Positions 53,493 through 64,000 of a stretch of 64,000 nucleotides of DNA are shown here, in pieces; position 1 is the first letter of the stretch, and every line of letters begins with the position of its first letter. Location: assembly GCA_023362775.1 (NCBI GenBank), contig JALMGJ010000002.1:57196914-57260913 (forward strand), read 5' to 3'. Under the pieces are notes generated by a model. The model was not told the DNA's origin and ran no database searches. It was given only the letters and a program-made list of their open reading frames with translations. The DNA comes from Charina bottae. Taxonomy: Eukaryota; Chordata; Lepidosauria; Squamata; Charinaidae. A program made the translations under genes and the position numbers.

Positions 53493-54569
53493 AGTGTACC
53501 CTCTGCCAAGGATATTTTTAGGGGAGGCAGAATCTCTATAAGACAGCACCTGGGGATGGTCTGATGACATATCTGGTCAATTCCTTGGGGTTCCTAATAA
53601 GTGATCCTTTGTTAAGAATATTTTTATGATAACATTGCTTCTAGCATGCTGCTATTATTCCCTTCCCTTAGCTGGTGTCGTCTTCTTTATCTTAATTGTT
53701 ACAAGTAGGAATACAGATAAGAAGAGTGATTAACAATATAATGATGCAATCCACAAAGCTTGCTAAGTAACTTCAAAATGCAGCTATGGAGGAATTTACA
53801 ATACAGAACTGGTTAGTTACACTCAAATTGCCTCAGCTGGCTAAATAATCCTTTCTACATACAAGAGATATGTGCAAAGGGAAAGGGGGTCTAATTCACT
53901 ATCTCCTCTCCAATCTTCTACAGTGCCAATACAGGTGTGTATGTGTTCTTGTTGTCATTGTCTTCTATGACAGTGCTCAAGTTCTTGAGAAGTTCTGCAA
54001 AAATAGGGCCTCACCAGCACTCAGTCTCTATGTTCACTGCATTTTTTATTCCTCCTGCAGTCATACAGGTGGATGAAAAAAGGGGCAGAAACAGGTGGAG
54101 CTGGATATGCCCACCCTCCTGCCATGAAAGATCCCTGCAGGAAGGGAGAAGGGATTAGGAAATCACCAGCTTCTCAGCCTTGTTTGCAGTGACTGGTAGG
54201 ACTGCAACATGGCCACCAGATGACTGATCAGGGCATCCCTGATAATGTGCTGCCAATGAAGAGAGCTGAAAAATGTAATCAGGGTAGGAGCACAGCCAAT
54301 ACAGTATCTCTCTCTAGTGCCATCTCTGTTTTTTGAATCACTTCTTGGTAGCTACTTTCCCAATATATGTCACTGATGTGTTCTTATCTGCTACTCCAAC
54401 TTTTCCATGTAGTTCCACCTAGATTATTATACTAAGAATTGAACAGCTTTCTAATATCTTCCCGGCATGGTGTTCAGCTCTGGAAAGTTCAGCTCTGGAA
54501 GCTATTTGAAGCAGAAAGTTCAGCTCTTGAAGCTATCTGAAGCAAGTACAATGATACTTAGCAGCTAAT
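53493..54569. other. Unassigned sequence
   Basis: Nothing recognised. Near-duplicate phrase AGTTCAGCTCTGGAAGCTAT / AGTTCAGCTCTTGAAGCTAT at about 54485-54535. Confidence 0.4.
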
Positions 54570-54770
54570 TTCATATATCACACTAAACCATAATAAGTAT
54601 TTAGGGGGGAAAAAAGGTTTAGCTAACTAAATGAACCCAACCATTGTAATTTATTAGTTCTTGTTTATGGCTTAGCACATTATTGAACCCAGCTACTTGT
54701 GATTTATTTAATTTGTAAACTATAGTTTACAAATCATTGCATAATGTGAACCTGCATATTGGGATCCACC
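54570..54770. repeat. Foldback-type repeat with 24-bp palindrome
   Basis: Recurring GTTTA/TAAAC, CTTGT and GTGAACC/GAACCCA words in both orientations. 54711-54734 is a perfect 24-bp palindrome (half-site ATTTGTAAACTA). It looks like a miniature inverted-repeat element, but ends and target duplication are not resolved. Confidence 0.4.
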
Positions 54771-54776
54771 TAGCCA

Positions 54777-54900
54777 ACCTGGGCTGATCTCAGAAGCTAA
54801 GCAGCATCAGTCCCAGTTAGCTCTTGCAGGGATGTCTACAGCAAACCACTATGAGGCCAAAGTGGCAACATGTGCATGGTGTCATCACATAAATACATCT
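54777..54900 (+). mobile_element. 5S rRNA-derived SINE fragment
   Basis: CTGATCTCAGAAGCTAAGCAG (54784-54804 region) is the internal control region wording of 5S rRNA (GATCTCGGAAGCTAAGCAG), then CAGTTAGCTCTTGCAGGGAT in place of GGTTAGTACTTGGATGGGA, then AAACCACTATGAGGCC matching the AAACCACCTCTG body known in 5S-headed squamate SINEs. The 5' start is decayed. Not a functional 5S gene. Confidence 0.65.
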
Positions 54901-56254
54901 TTGATGTACTTGCACCCAAATGTCTTGTCATTTGCCCCCTTCCCCACTTGCTCTGCAGCACCTCAGCATTTGAGAGCTGTCAGTGAGACTGGGAATTAGC
55001 CCTGCATGTATGAAGTGATCTGATGTCTGTTGAGCTGTGTTTGAGTTGCCTTTACTTCCTGACTGAAGATTGATTCTTCATGACTTCTGCAAGTCCTGTT
55101 TTCCTTAAGGGCAACAGTGGTAACAAATAGGAAGAATATTTTTTTTCCTCTTCATTTCCTTACTATAATGGAACTATTTGACCTGGGGAGGATAAAAGAG
55201 GCACTTAGAACATGCTGAGTCTTTGTAGAAGTTGTAAAGCAGGCTTTGAATGTAATTTTGCTTCACATTGTTTAACAGATATCTGATTGGCAGAAAGGAG
55301 AGGGTGTTTGCTTCCTATTGCCCAGTCCCAGTCTCTTGGCTTCAACTTTACACTAGGAGTACTGTGTCCTTCCAAGTTCTGATGGAACTGAGACTGGCTC
55401 TTCTTTTCATATGAATTAAGCTTCTATTTGAATTTTGGCCCTGTTGAAAGTTGGCTGCCTATTTGATAAATGCAGGCCCAGAATGTTGATCAGTCAATTA
55501 GGTGATCTACTTCCCAAGAATCAAAAAAGTAGCATTCTCAGGCTTTACTGTTCCTGTGGCAACAGTAATGAAACTCTCGTTTTCGACTGGATGTACCTTT
55601 TCTGATTTAGTTTCTAGCATAGAAAAGCGCAGATTAAAATGATTAGCTAAGTGGGTTTCTATTTCATCTTGATTTATTTTTGCCTTTGTCATCTGGGAAC
55701 TAGAATACTGGAGGCTATGTTTAGGTACCACAGAAAAAGGCTTTTGTTGTAAATAATTTAAAGATTATTTGCCTGTGTTCCATCATCACTGTCAATGGCT
55801 AGCTAGCTCTCATGCTACTCTCTCCCAGATTTATAAACTGAGAGTGATAAGCTTAAAAATGGTATTTTGAGCTGAAAATATCTGCAGACTATGAAGATCT
55901 CATTTTTATTCCCCCTTTGATTTATTGAACTGTAACAATTTTAGTATAATTAATCATGGTTTATCTACAGTATACCTTACTTTGTATTCCTAGATTAAAT
56001 CATGTTTTCTGGTTCTGAGATTAATGGGTAATTATGGCTTAATAAATCTCAATCATGTTCAACTGCATCTAGTTGAGGAATTAAATGAGGAAAGAAGTAG
56101 AGGAAAAAAGAGAAGTGTAGGTAAGCCATAATATATTAGATCATAATTAATATATCTAAACTATCTGCCTGTCTCTGTGGGGTGGTACTTTCATTGACAG
56201 ACTTCAGAACTGACAACCTGTTAACAGGTCTAAATCTCTTTTTACAACATATGC
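54901..56254. other. Unassigned sequence
   Basis: Nothing recognised. A 74-codon minus ORF at 55507-55731 has no family features. Confidence 0.4.
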
Positions 56255-56728
56255 TTTATTTATTTATTTATGTATCTAATAAATTTATATGGCCGCCCAA
56301 CTCACACACAGTGACTCTCGGTGGCTTACAAAATTAAAATCCACAATATAAAAGACTCATCGACCCCCAACCCCGATGGCGGCTACAAACACAATCAGAT
56401 CAGCCACTTGATCGTCTCCGTCTCAATCTGAGGTCCCCAGGCTCGCTGACCAAACAATGTCTTCAGGTCCTTTCAGAAAAGTGTCAAGGTTGGGGCCAAC
56501 CTAATCTCCAGGGGAAATGATGTTCCACAGGGAGGGGGCCACCATGGAGAAGGCCCATTTTCGTGATCCCACTAGATGAAATTCCCTCATAGAAAGGACC
56601 TGTAATATATGCTGCCTCCCTGCTCTGGTGGGCTGGGTAGATGTAACTGGGGAAAGGTGGTCCTTCAAATAACCAGGCCCCAAGCCATGTAGGGCTTTAA
56701 AGGTGATAACCAGTGCCTTTACATATAA
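56255..56728 (-). mobile_element. L2-like LINE 3' end
   Basis: Terminus TTTATTTATTTATG and ATATGGCCGCCCAACTCAC, TGACTCTCGGTGGC, then C-terminal coding in a 78-codon minus frame (56737-56501): FKALHGLGPGYLKDHLSPVT, then AFSMVAPSLWNI. Subfamily of the 10868 tail type. Confidence 0.75.
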
Positions 56729-56948
56729 CGTAATCACTGCCTGTAAAGACTGTAGTAGTACATATAAAATATATTATGTTTCTGATACAGAAGCCTGATC
56801 CTTAGAGCTTAAATGATCTGCAGACATCCCTTCTTTCATGTAGTGGTTATATATATAAAAAAAAAAACCTTAAAAAACCCTGGAAAGAAATATATCAAAA
56901 TATTCAGAAGATCCTAAAAATAAAATTTGAACTGAAACTACAGATATT

Positions 56949-57015
56949 CTTATTAGGTATAATTAGGTATAATTAGGTATAATTATATAATATAATATTA
57001 TATTATATTAGGTAT
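56949..57015. repeat. (ATTAGGTATA)n minisatellite and AT-rich tract
   Basis: Three adjacent 10-bp units AATTAGGTAT at about 56953-56985, a TATAATATAATATTATATTA stretch, and one more unit near 57005. Confidence 0.8.
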
Positions 57016-57019
57016 AATT

Positions 57020-57349
57020 CCAGAAAATATTAATGAAAAACATCATCACAGTTTACTAAGAAATATATTGACAGCTGCAAGAACAAATTTGGTACAACAC
57101 TGGAAAAGAGGAACTTTGCCAACAATATCAGATTTGGAAACCAAAATTGGAGAATATGTAGCAACAGCAGAATTGACAGTATATGTCCACAATAGAAGTC
57201 TAACCAAATTTAAGGAAGAACAGCTCCCATATGTACTACACATTACACAGCAGGACAAATTTAGACATTTGGGATATGGTTTCTAAAATAAGTGATGTGC
57301 CCTATTAAAAATAACAGATCAAAGTACTTAAACAGAAATGAGCAATGAT
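57020..57349 (+). pseudogene. L1-type ORF2 C-terminal fragment
   Basis: Frame through 57284: RNILTAARTNLVQHWKRGTL, ISDLETKIGEYVATAELTVY, LTKFKEEQLPY. This is the NILTAAR...WK...P...W..K...Y...AKLT...FK.EW ending of L1 ORF2p (compare TAARLVYAQNWKN at 16150-16595). Diverged, no zinc knuckle upstream, opposite strand to the next L1 piece. Confidence 0.6.
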
Positions 57350-57633
57350 TTTTTTTAAAGAATTTTATTAAGTTTAAGAGAAAGATAAAAACTACACAAC
57401 AAAACAAAAAAAACTACAAAAAGAAAAAAAACCTAAAATGTGTAAAACACAAGAAAAAAGAATTTTAAAGATTACATATAAAGGTGACTTCTGACTTTCA
57501 ACAGCAAGAATATACAGCAATTTCTCTAATCAGTCTCTTACTCTATATGAAACCAAAATCACATCATTTCTATAAATCTTTCCATTAGCACATATACAAA
57601 TCACTAATGCAATTGCTCCTTCCCTTTATATAA

Positions 57634-57640
<7 letters not shown>

Positions 57641-57685
<45 letters not shown>

Positions 57686-57710
57686 CACACACAGACACAC
57701 ACACACACAC
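57641..57710. repeat. (CA)n(TA)n microsatellite
   Basis: Dinucleotide CA tract with a TATATATATA core, abutting the 3' end of the minus-strand SINE. Confidence 0.95.
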
Positions 57711-58040
57711 AAGGTAAAGGTTCCCCCCGCACATTTGTGCAGTCATGTCCAACTCTAGGGGCCTGTGCTCATCTCCGTTTGGTAGCCGAAGAGCCAGCGT
57801 TGTCCGAAGATGCTTCCATGGTCATGTGGCCGCATGACGTGCGCGGAATGCTGTTACCTACCCACCGATGTGGTACCTATTAATCTACTTGAATTTGCAT
57901 GCTTTCGAATTGCTAGGTTGGCAAGAGCTGGAGCTAGTGCAGGAGCTCACTCCTCACGCAGGGCTAGGGATTCGAACCTCCGAACTTGCGATCTTCCGAT
58001 CAACAAGCCTGGCATCTTACCCGCTGAGCCACCTCGCCCC
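57711..58040 (-). mobile_element. tRNA SINE, normal orientation copy
   Basis: Same structure as 37636-37964: A box TGGCTCAGCGG near 58033-58023 and B box GGTTCGAATCC near 57978-57968 on the minus strand; 3' end CCTTTACCTT at 57711. Inserted in L1-like sequence. Confidence 0.85.
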
Positions 58041-58093
58041 TACATACATACATACATACATACATACATACATACATACATACATACATACAT
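58041..58093. repeat. (ATAC)n microsatellite
   Basis: About 13 ATAC units at the head side of the SINE. The His-Thr-Tyr ORF is an artefact. Confidence 0.95.
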
Positions 58094-58190
58094 TTCTAAA
58101 TCAACTTCCTTCCCCCATAAGACAACATCCATTTAGTTATTTCCTTCCTATCACTATTCTCTATATTTCTGTCCACTATAATGAATGAAA

Positions 58191-58997
58191 CTAGCAATAA
58201 TTCTTAATGCTCAGTGGAAGATATAAATATAAAAATTGTGGTTTGCAGTTGGGGACACAAGTGGAAGGGAAGGGGAGAATGTTTCACTATAAAGTTTTCC
58301 CACAATACTTTTTATTCATACTTAGGAATTGTTTCTTTTTGTTCTATCCTATTTTTCTTTTTGTTTGTATTTCATTATCATAACAATAAATATATTTTTA
58401 AAAAGTTTTGAAAGTCTTAAATATCATTTTATGATCATTTGAATATTCGGAAAATAGAGTCCCTCATTATCTTATACATGGAAAAATATTTTACTGTTCA
58501 ATGTACTTTGTTCTCTCTTCCAATAGTAAAAAAGCTTTGTGGAAATTGTGGGAACTGGGAAGGTACAACATTAGATTCTTGCTTGGAACATGTTGGGAGT
58601 TTAAGTCATTATGTTTGTTCCATATTGATTAATATAGCATGCTTCAACTTCCCATAAGAGAGTACAGTATTATTTCTAACAGTGTTAAACAAAAGGATAG
58701 TTATATCCACCAGTAGTCACAGACACAGAGGTCCAAATATAGATTCTGAGTTGAATCAGGTGGCCTCTGAATCATTTAAATTTCACTTATATATTTCAAC
58801 GAAATTTCAGGATTTCTTTCCTTTATTGGAGAATGGGTGGGAATTGGAAGAATAAGGCATGAAGATAAAATTTCCTATTAATGTTTACTAAGCAAAATTC
58901 AAAGCAGCTTTGGAATTTCTGAAATGGACATTTGTTCAAGGAATTCTGAAAGAAGCCAAAAGAGTTGTTGAGAGTCAGAATACAAGTTTAATAAATT

Positions 58998-58998
<1 letters not shown>
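58191..58998. other. Unassigned sequence
   Basis: Nothing recognised. Confidence 0.45.

Positions 58999-59034
<36 letters not shown>
58999..59034. repeat. (ATC)n microsatellite
   Basis: Twelve ATC units directly against the left end of the Tigger-like element. Confidence 0.9.
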
Positions 59035-59399
59035 CAGGTACTTTTCACTTACTGATTGCCTTGTTTAGTGACCGCTCAGCTACAATGGTGTAAAAAAAAA
59101 ACAGGTTTGTGACCAATCCTCACATTTACGGCCTTCTCAGTGTCCCACAGTCACGTGATCGCCATTTGCGAGCTTTACAATCAGCTTCCAACAAGTAGAC
59201 TTAATGGAGAACGCAGAAGTAAAATTGCAACTCGCGGTCATGTGATGTCTCTTTTAACGATCACAATGATTATCTTAATGATGGAAGCAGAAGTGATGTC
59301 ATAAGTCTGGCATGGTCATATGATTTTTTGCTTAGAGACCACAGTGCTTAGCAACAGAGTTTCTGGTCCCAATTATGGTCAGTAAGTGAGGACTACCTG
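59035..59399. mobile_element. Tigger/pogo-like miniature DNA transposon
   Basis: 365 bp with inverted ends: CAGGTACTTTTCACTTACTG left, CAGGTAGTCCTCACTTACTG reading in from the right (17/20). TA follows the right end (59400-59401) and CA precedes the left, consistent with a TA target repeat, one base mutated. CAGGTAGTCCTC-type ends are what I expect for pogo/Tigger relatives. No transposase ORF. Confidence 0.65.
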
Positions 59400-59401
59400 T
59401 A

Positions 59402-59952
59402 TTTTTATAGCATGCAGCAAGAACAAGATGGTGGAAAATATCTAAACACGGGGAAATTTTTTTCTTCTGATTTTTTTTAAACTATAAAAATAATTTTTAT
59501 TGTTGGTTGTTATTACACTATTCATTAATAGCAAGGCCTTCTAAAGACATGCTTCTGAATACATCAGAGAGTATACAAAACACGTTTTTTGGACGTTGTT
59601 TCTAGACTCATATTTTGCATCAGAAGCGATTCCCAGCTGTCTCTGCATGTAAGTGTATGCATAGATATGTCACTTCCCCCCGCCCCATGACATAACAAGC
59701 TGTGCACACACATACATAGAGAAACAGTTAGGAGTAGCTTCTGAAGCAGCTGCAGAAAATGATGGTTCTTTGTACGCATTCCTATATATTTCAGAGCACC
59801 TCCTTTGAAGGATTTGCACAGCCCTAATCAATCCTGCTACATGGTATTTGTATCTGTTTATCCAACTGCCTCAGGCTTTACAGTTTATCAAGTAGAGAAC
59901 TATGATACCTAAGAAATCTCCATAGTATTCACTGTATAACCAATCAAATGAT
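59402..59952. other. Unassigned sequence
   Basis: Nothing recognised. Confidence 0.45.
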
Positions 59953-60184
59953 TTTTTTTTTAATCCGTTCAATCGTGTCTGATTCTCGGAGGCTGCCTGG
60001 ACAAGTCCCTGCAGTTTTCTTGGCAAGGTTTTTCAGAAGTGGTTTGCCATTGCCTCCTTCCTAGGGCTGAGAGAGAGTGACTGGCCCACAGTCACCCAGA
60101 TGGCTTCGTGCCTAAGGCGGAACTAGAACTCACGGTCTCCCAGTTTCTAGCCTGATGCCTTAACCACTACACCAAACTGGCTCT
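59953..60184 (-). mobile_element. Sauria-type SINE with 12-bp TSD
   Basis: Antisense copy: tail segment (TTCAATCGTGTCTGATTCTC, GGCTGCCTGGACAAG, TTTGCCATTGCCTCC), central GAGAGAGTGACTGGCCC, head CTTAACCACTACACCAAACTG. Flanked by CAATCAAATGAT (59941-59952) and CAATCAAACGAT (60185-60196), 11/12. Different 3' half from 42857, so another subfamily. Confidence 0.85.
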
Positions 60185-60196
60185 CAATCAAACGAT

Positions 60197-62967
60197 AACT
60201 AAATGCAAATTGGAAACAGCTTGAAAATATTTCTTCATTTAGCTAACCAGGGAGACAACTATGGAATTAACTCAACCTAATTTTCTTTTCTATCTAATAT
60301 TAGATAGAATATTTTCTAATATTTTCTTTTAAATAACTAATATTTTCTTTTAAATAACTAATTTATTGAGATGAGAGAAATAAATATAAATTCTCAATAT
60401 CATATTACATGGTCTGAATATTGATCTGATTGTGAAAATATTGATCTCATCATGCAAGTATAAATAGTAGTTGGGGCATTTTTAATGTGTTCTATTCCCA
60501 ATGAGATGTGGAGTGGCACCAGACCAGTAGCAGAACAAATTAATGAGTTGATGACATGAACATGTACTGTTGACCTTTGGTTGATAAATTACCATTTCTT
60601 TCATAGGTACAATTTTACATTATTACAGGCAAGTGTCTATTTGGTATTGCGCTTATCCATAGCCTTAAACAATCAGAATAAGAGCCAAGGCCCAATATGA
60701 TGCCATTAAGTAAATATTTATCAAGTCTTTCATCAATGGTTCTGCAACTAATACTCCTCAGTTCAGATGCCAGATTAAACTTTTTAAAGATTAAAATTGA
60801 AAAATGAGTTATTTGGAAAACAAGAGAATGTTGGTTCCTTCTCTGGTCTTTCATTAATCCTATTATTTTCCTATTTTCCTCACTGTTAAGACTTTGGCCT
60901 CTAGCCTAGTTCCAAAAAAGGAACGTGGCCCAAATACCACTGCAGAATCAGACTCTGAAGCCTGAAATAGTGGAGATCTCCAAAGCAAAATCCTTAAATC
61001 CTGGATCATCAACAGGGTATCACAAGCTTATTTTCATTAAGGGGCCAGACCACCAACCTCCAAAACCATTAGAGTTTATGGAGCTCCAGCACCAATTTAG
61101 GGAGTGTGCCAAGTGTGCACTTTTACAGAGATGAAATTCTATGCTCTAGTCTAGAGCTGGAGTTGGGTTTAGCTGTTAAGATATAAAAGGCTTCAATGTG
61201 CTCTCAGACCTTACCAGGGCAAGCTGCTCAGTCACTGCTTGTGATGCTATAGTAGCCGGCCTTGTTTTTCTCAATGGTGGCTTTATCTGCCTATGTTTGA
61301 TTCACTCTTATGGTTTGGAGCGGATAATGTATTGGATGTATGGGAGTCCCATTTTTTGAAACCCAGAGCAGATCATATTGCAGAATTTCAGGGCCAAACT
61401 GCTAATTTTCCACTAAATGTTATTCTGCTTTTTGCCTCCCTTCCTCCCCAAAAGTTGTCAAAGAGCCTGGATGTTTTATTTCTGCTTTTGGTGGTCTTAC
61501 TGCCTCACCGATTTGAATCCCTGTTTGGGAATTGGGAGTACAACTATGTAAGTTTATTATTACAGTCAAAAGGATGGTTGGTGGCTCTGTCAAGAGAACT
61601 GACACATTTGGGAATGTGTCATCCTGTATGAATTCCCACGGGGTGTACTGGGGACATGTCCCTTTTGAATTCTTGGATCCCTCCATGTGAGACAGCAATT
61701 AGTTAAGGTTGCTAGCAAGATTCCTCATTGGTTGGCATTTGTGGGAACTCTTGAGTGGCCTTGGGTGTGTCTGTCAATTTTATGCTATATTTCCAGGTTG
61801 GACTCTTTGCCTCCTCCTCCTCCCCTCCCAGGTTTAAGCACCCCTTGGCTATGAGAGCAGTTCCACCTCCACAGCGACAGCAGCCCAAAGACCACAGTCA
61901 TGAGATTTTTCTATCTGAGACTATACATTTTTAAGAGACCGGAAAGCACCAAAATCAACTCATGATTTGCTTTAAAAGGAGGATGAGGGTGGGAAAATTG
62001 CAGAATAGCAAAGCTCATTTGAATGCTTAAAACTAAAAATAATCTGGTTATCTCCAAAGGGTTTTTGATTGATTCAGGTTGTGAGAAGTTCTAGATGGTT
62101 GAATGGCAGATTTCACAGGAACATCTACTATCCTTGGAAGCCAAGCACCAGTCGTCCTCTAAGGCTTTAATGGCTGATTGTTCTTGTGCAGTGGACTCAG
62201 ATGAACCACGGAAAGCAACAGGACTGCTGTACCATTTCAAAAGGTGTCTGCTACCCTGCAACTGCTTCAATTTTTATTCATAAACTGTAATAAGTACTTA
62301 TTGCTTCATCTTCTTAAGGTAACTGGGAGGGGGAATACAAATAGAGCCTTTCCATACTATATATGTTTATTATTCTAATTTGGCTTCTGTTGAAATTAAT
62401 AAGATATTCTCAGCATACTTCTATTGTGGTTTTTTTTTTTTAATGCTTCCTTCTTTACTGCTGCCTGGCAGAAACCAACGGCAAAAATGATGGGTTGTTC
62501 TGCTCCATTTATTACGGCATCCTAATAGCATATGTTTTTCATGAAAGGAAGCAGCTAGCATAAAACATTTGCCAAAGAGTGATGGAAGGTAATTTGTTCA
62601 GCTTTTTTTTTTTTTTTTAGCACAAAATGTTTGTCCAAAAGGGCAACAGTTGGAAAGCCTTTATGCTTTCTTGTCACAGTAGCTCAAGGGCAGTCCAGTA
62701 ATGTCATTTCTTAACATACTAGATTTTATTTTAAACATAATATGAATAAATATGTATAGTTTACGTATTAGAATATCAATATACAGTAAATACAATGATT
62801 AAGTATTATAATACTATAATCCCATAATGGGATAATCTTTAATGCAAAGTGGGTGTCTGTCTTCTAATCTATTATTTCTCTATCATCTATCTCATATGTA
62901 ATTTTTATTTTTACAATATGTATGACAGCATTAAATAATTTCAGTTCAGTATAAATATCTTTAGTGG
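60197..62967. other. Unassigned sequence
   Basis: About 2.8 kb without a recognised gene or repeat. Local oddities only: three AATATTTTCTTTTAAATAACT-type units at 60316-60362, and T runs near 62430 and 62605. ORFs at 60925-61134 and 61293-61631 have protein-like text but no identifiable domain or splice signals. Confidence 0.45.
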
Positions 62968-63005
62968 TGAACCCCTGATGAAGCTGTTCCCCTGAAAAAT
63001 GTATT
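62968..63005 (+). repeat. Possible hammerhead-core relic
   Basis: CTGATGA (62975-62981), then an 11-12 nt spacer with only two outer pairs, then GAAA (62994-62997). Core words present, stems absent. Likely a decayed dispersed tail or chance. Confidence 0.2.
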
Positions 63006-64000
63006 TCAGGCCAGTGAGAAAGAACTGAAGTAAAACATAGTGTAACAGTTCAAGATGGGTCAAAAAACAACTTCATAACCTGCTATTCTCAGCTCTTTGA
63101 AATACGCTCTCCAAGGCATTGACCTGGAGAGTTGCTATTCCAATCCATCTGTAGGGCATCTGGTTGGAAAAGGCGAACCTAGACTTAAGGTCTTTCCCAA
63201 TTGAGGAAAAGTACTATCCAGCCATTCTTGATTTCCCAGAAAACTAGTCTGAATTTGCTGCTGTCATTTCCAGTCTCTTGCCTTCCTCCGTTACCTCCAT
63301 TCTGACTCACTGCTGAATGATGATGTCCGTTTTGCATAAGGAGCATGTGATAAACAATGCTATTGGAATTACAGGACTTCAAGCGGGGGGGGGGGTATTT
63401 TTCTATCTGCAGGAGTCTGTTCATTATCTCTAGACTCCTTCTTTTAACCCTCCTCCTATACCCCATTCTGTTGTATCCTAACAAATTTTGTTTTTAAAAA
63501 AATTGTATTCATGAGATGAATTGAGTTACAGGCAACAATTTTATTTGGGATTTCTCCTTGCTTCCCTTTATATAGTCAACAAACACTGGCTGCCAGATGT
63601 CTCCATGCTCTGCTGGGAGGCAATGTGGGGGGCGGACTACTGATCCCATCATTTCAATTTCATGATATTTCAGGTCTCAGCCAATCATGCTATTTATCAC
63701 ATGCTGCTGACACAATGGCTATTTTATGCCATTTCACTGTTATATTATTTCAAGCTCCAGCAAGTAGTTTTCTTTATGTTTCGTACCACCCTGCCCAGAA
63801 ACATGACAGCAGAGAAGGTTGATCAGGGACCAGGGAGGACGGGGAACATGCCTGCATAAGCAGTAGCAGCCACTAAACACTTCTTTGGTCCCATCCCACT
63901 GGTCACCTGATTTAACCCCAATGTAATGGGTGTCAAAACATAGTAGATTTTACACATTTTGTAGCTGTTATTGAATACCAAATGCTTTGAGCAAGAAAGC
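63006..64000. other. Unassigned; weak inverted similarity
   Basis: 63225-63375 (minus) and 63675-63775 (plus) share TTTATCACATGCT and neighbouring words in the same order, suggesting two old inverted copies of an unknown repeat. A G run lies at 63386-63395. No exon recognised. Confidence 0.35.

Larger units (their letters stand above)
57350..58190 (-). mobile_element. L1-type 3' UTR (minus) with nested SINE
   Basis: T-rich start (TTTTTTTTAAAGAATTTTAT) resembles the poly-A end of the L1 at 14924, followed by an A-rich UTR. Sequence after the SINE (58094-58190) continues in the same style. AGCAATGATT (57341-57350) and AGCAATAATT (58192-58201) may be a target duplication (9/10). Confidence 0.4.

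Noticed and set aside
54777..54900. Functional 5S rRNA gene
   Set aside because: Only the internal control region resembles 5S and it is mutated; the downstream part is SINE-like.
1..64000. CRISPR array, prokaryotic operon or phage features
   Set aside because: No regularly spaced repeats with unique spacers, no ribosome-binding-site-linked gene clusters; content is clearly vertebrate retroelement DNA.
1..64000. Host protein-coding exons
   Set aside because: No ORF outside retroelements shows a recognisable domain flanked by plausible splice sites; a small or poorly conserved exon could still be missed by eye.

Overview
This window looks like intergenic or deep intronic DNA of a squamate reptile (snake or lizard). 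The basis is its repeat set: CR1/L2-clade LINEs, BovB/RTE, L1, Rex1-like and Penelope-like retroelements, Sauria-type tRNA SINEs with BovB-like tails, a 5S-derived SINE, hAT-like and Tigger-like miniature DNA transposons, LTR relics and dense microsatellites. I see no convincing host protein-coding gene, host tRNA, rRNA or CRISPR. Every long ORF I can name belongs to a retroelement and is truncated, frameshifted or carries stops.

Layout. 1-2.5 kb: long minus-strand L2-like LINE running off the left edge. 3.3-10.6 kb: old LINE fragments, a Ty3/gypsy pol fossil (5.1-5.3 kb) and a CR1 ORF2 fossil (5.5-6.4 kb). 10.9-13.4 kb: L2-like LINE split by an LTR-like insertion, then a long inverted repeat. 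14.9-16.9 kb: L1 3' end with a 13-bp target-site duplication (TSD) and a nested L2-like LINE. 17.9-21.3 kb: two plus-strand L2-like LINEs, one old and one young. 24.1-25.2 kb: hAT miniature element, internally inverted SINE, short solo LTR. 27.3-30.4 kb: the best-preserved L2-like LINE (endonuclease, reverse transcriptase, C-terminal region, broken by three small lesions). 30.5-32.4 kb: LTR-like copy, then a Rex1-like LINE. 35.8-36.4 kb: retrovirus-type solo LTR. 37.6-39.5 kb: SINE, second LTR-like copy, composite Penelope element with a hammerhead-like fold. 42.9-45.2 kb: Sauria SINE, L1-like ORF, LTR-like segment, Penelope element with an inverted 5' part and a second hammerhead-like fold. 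48.5-53.5 kb: SINEs, two inverted hAT copies, BovB, CR1, a long SINE and another hAT. 54.6-60.2 kb: 5S SINE, L2-like and L1 fragments, SINEs and a Tigger-like element. The last 4 kb is mostly unassigned.

There is no operon or pathway here. The repeats relate by parasitism and nesting: SINEs carry tails resembling those of their LINE partners, and DNA transposons and LINEs sit inside older SINEs and LINEs, giving a relative order of insertions. The most distinctive findings are the two Penelope-associated hammerhead-like folds, two independent 5'-inverted retroinsertions (a SINE and a Penelope element), four miniature hAT elements with exact 8-bp TSDs, two SINE types sharing a head but not a tail, and an unexplained ~95-bp inverted repeat 0.77 kb apart. 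All family names come from recognised motifs, not database searches.
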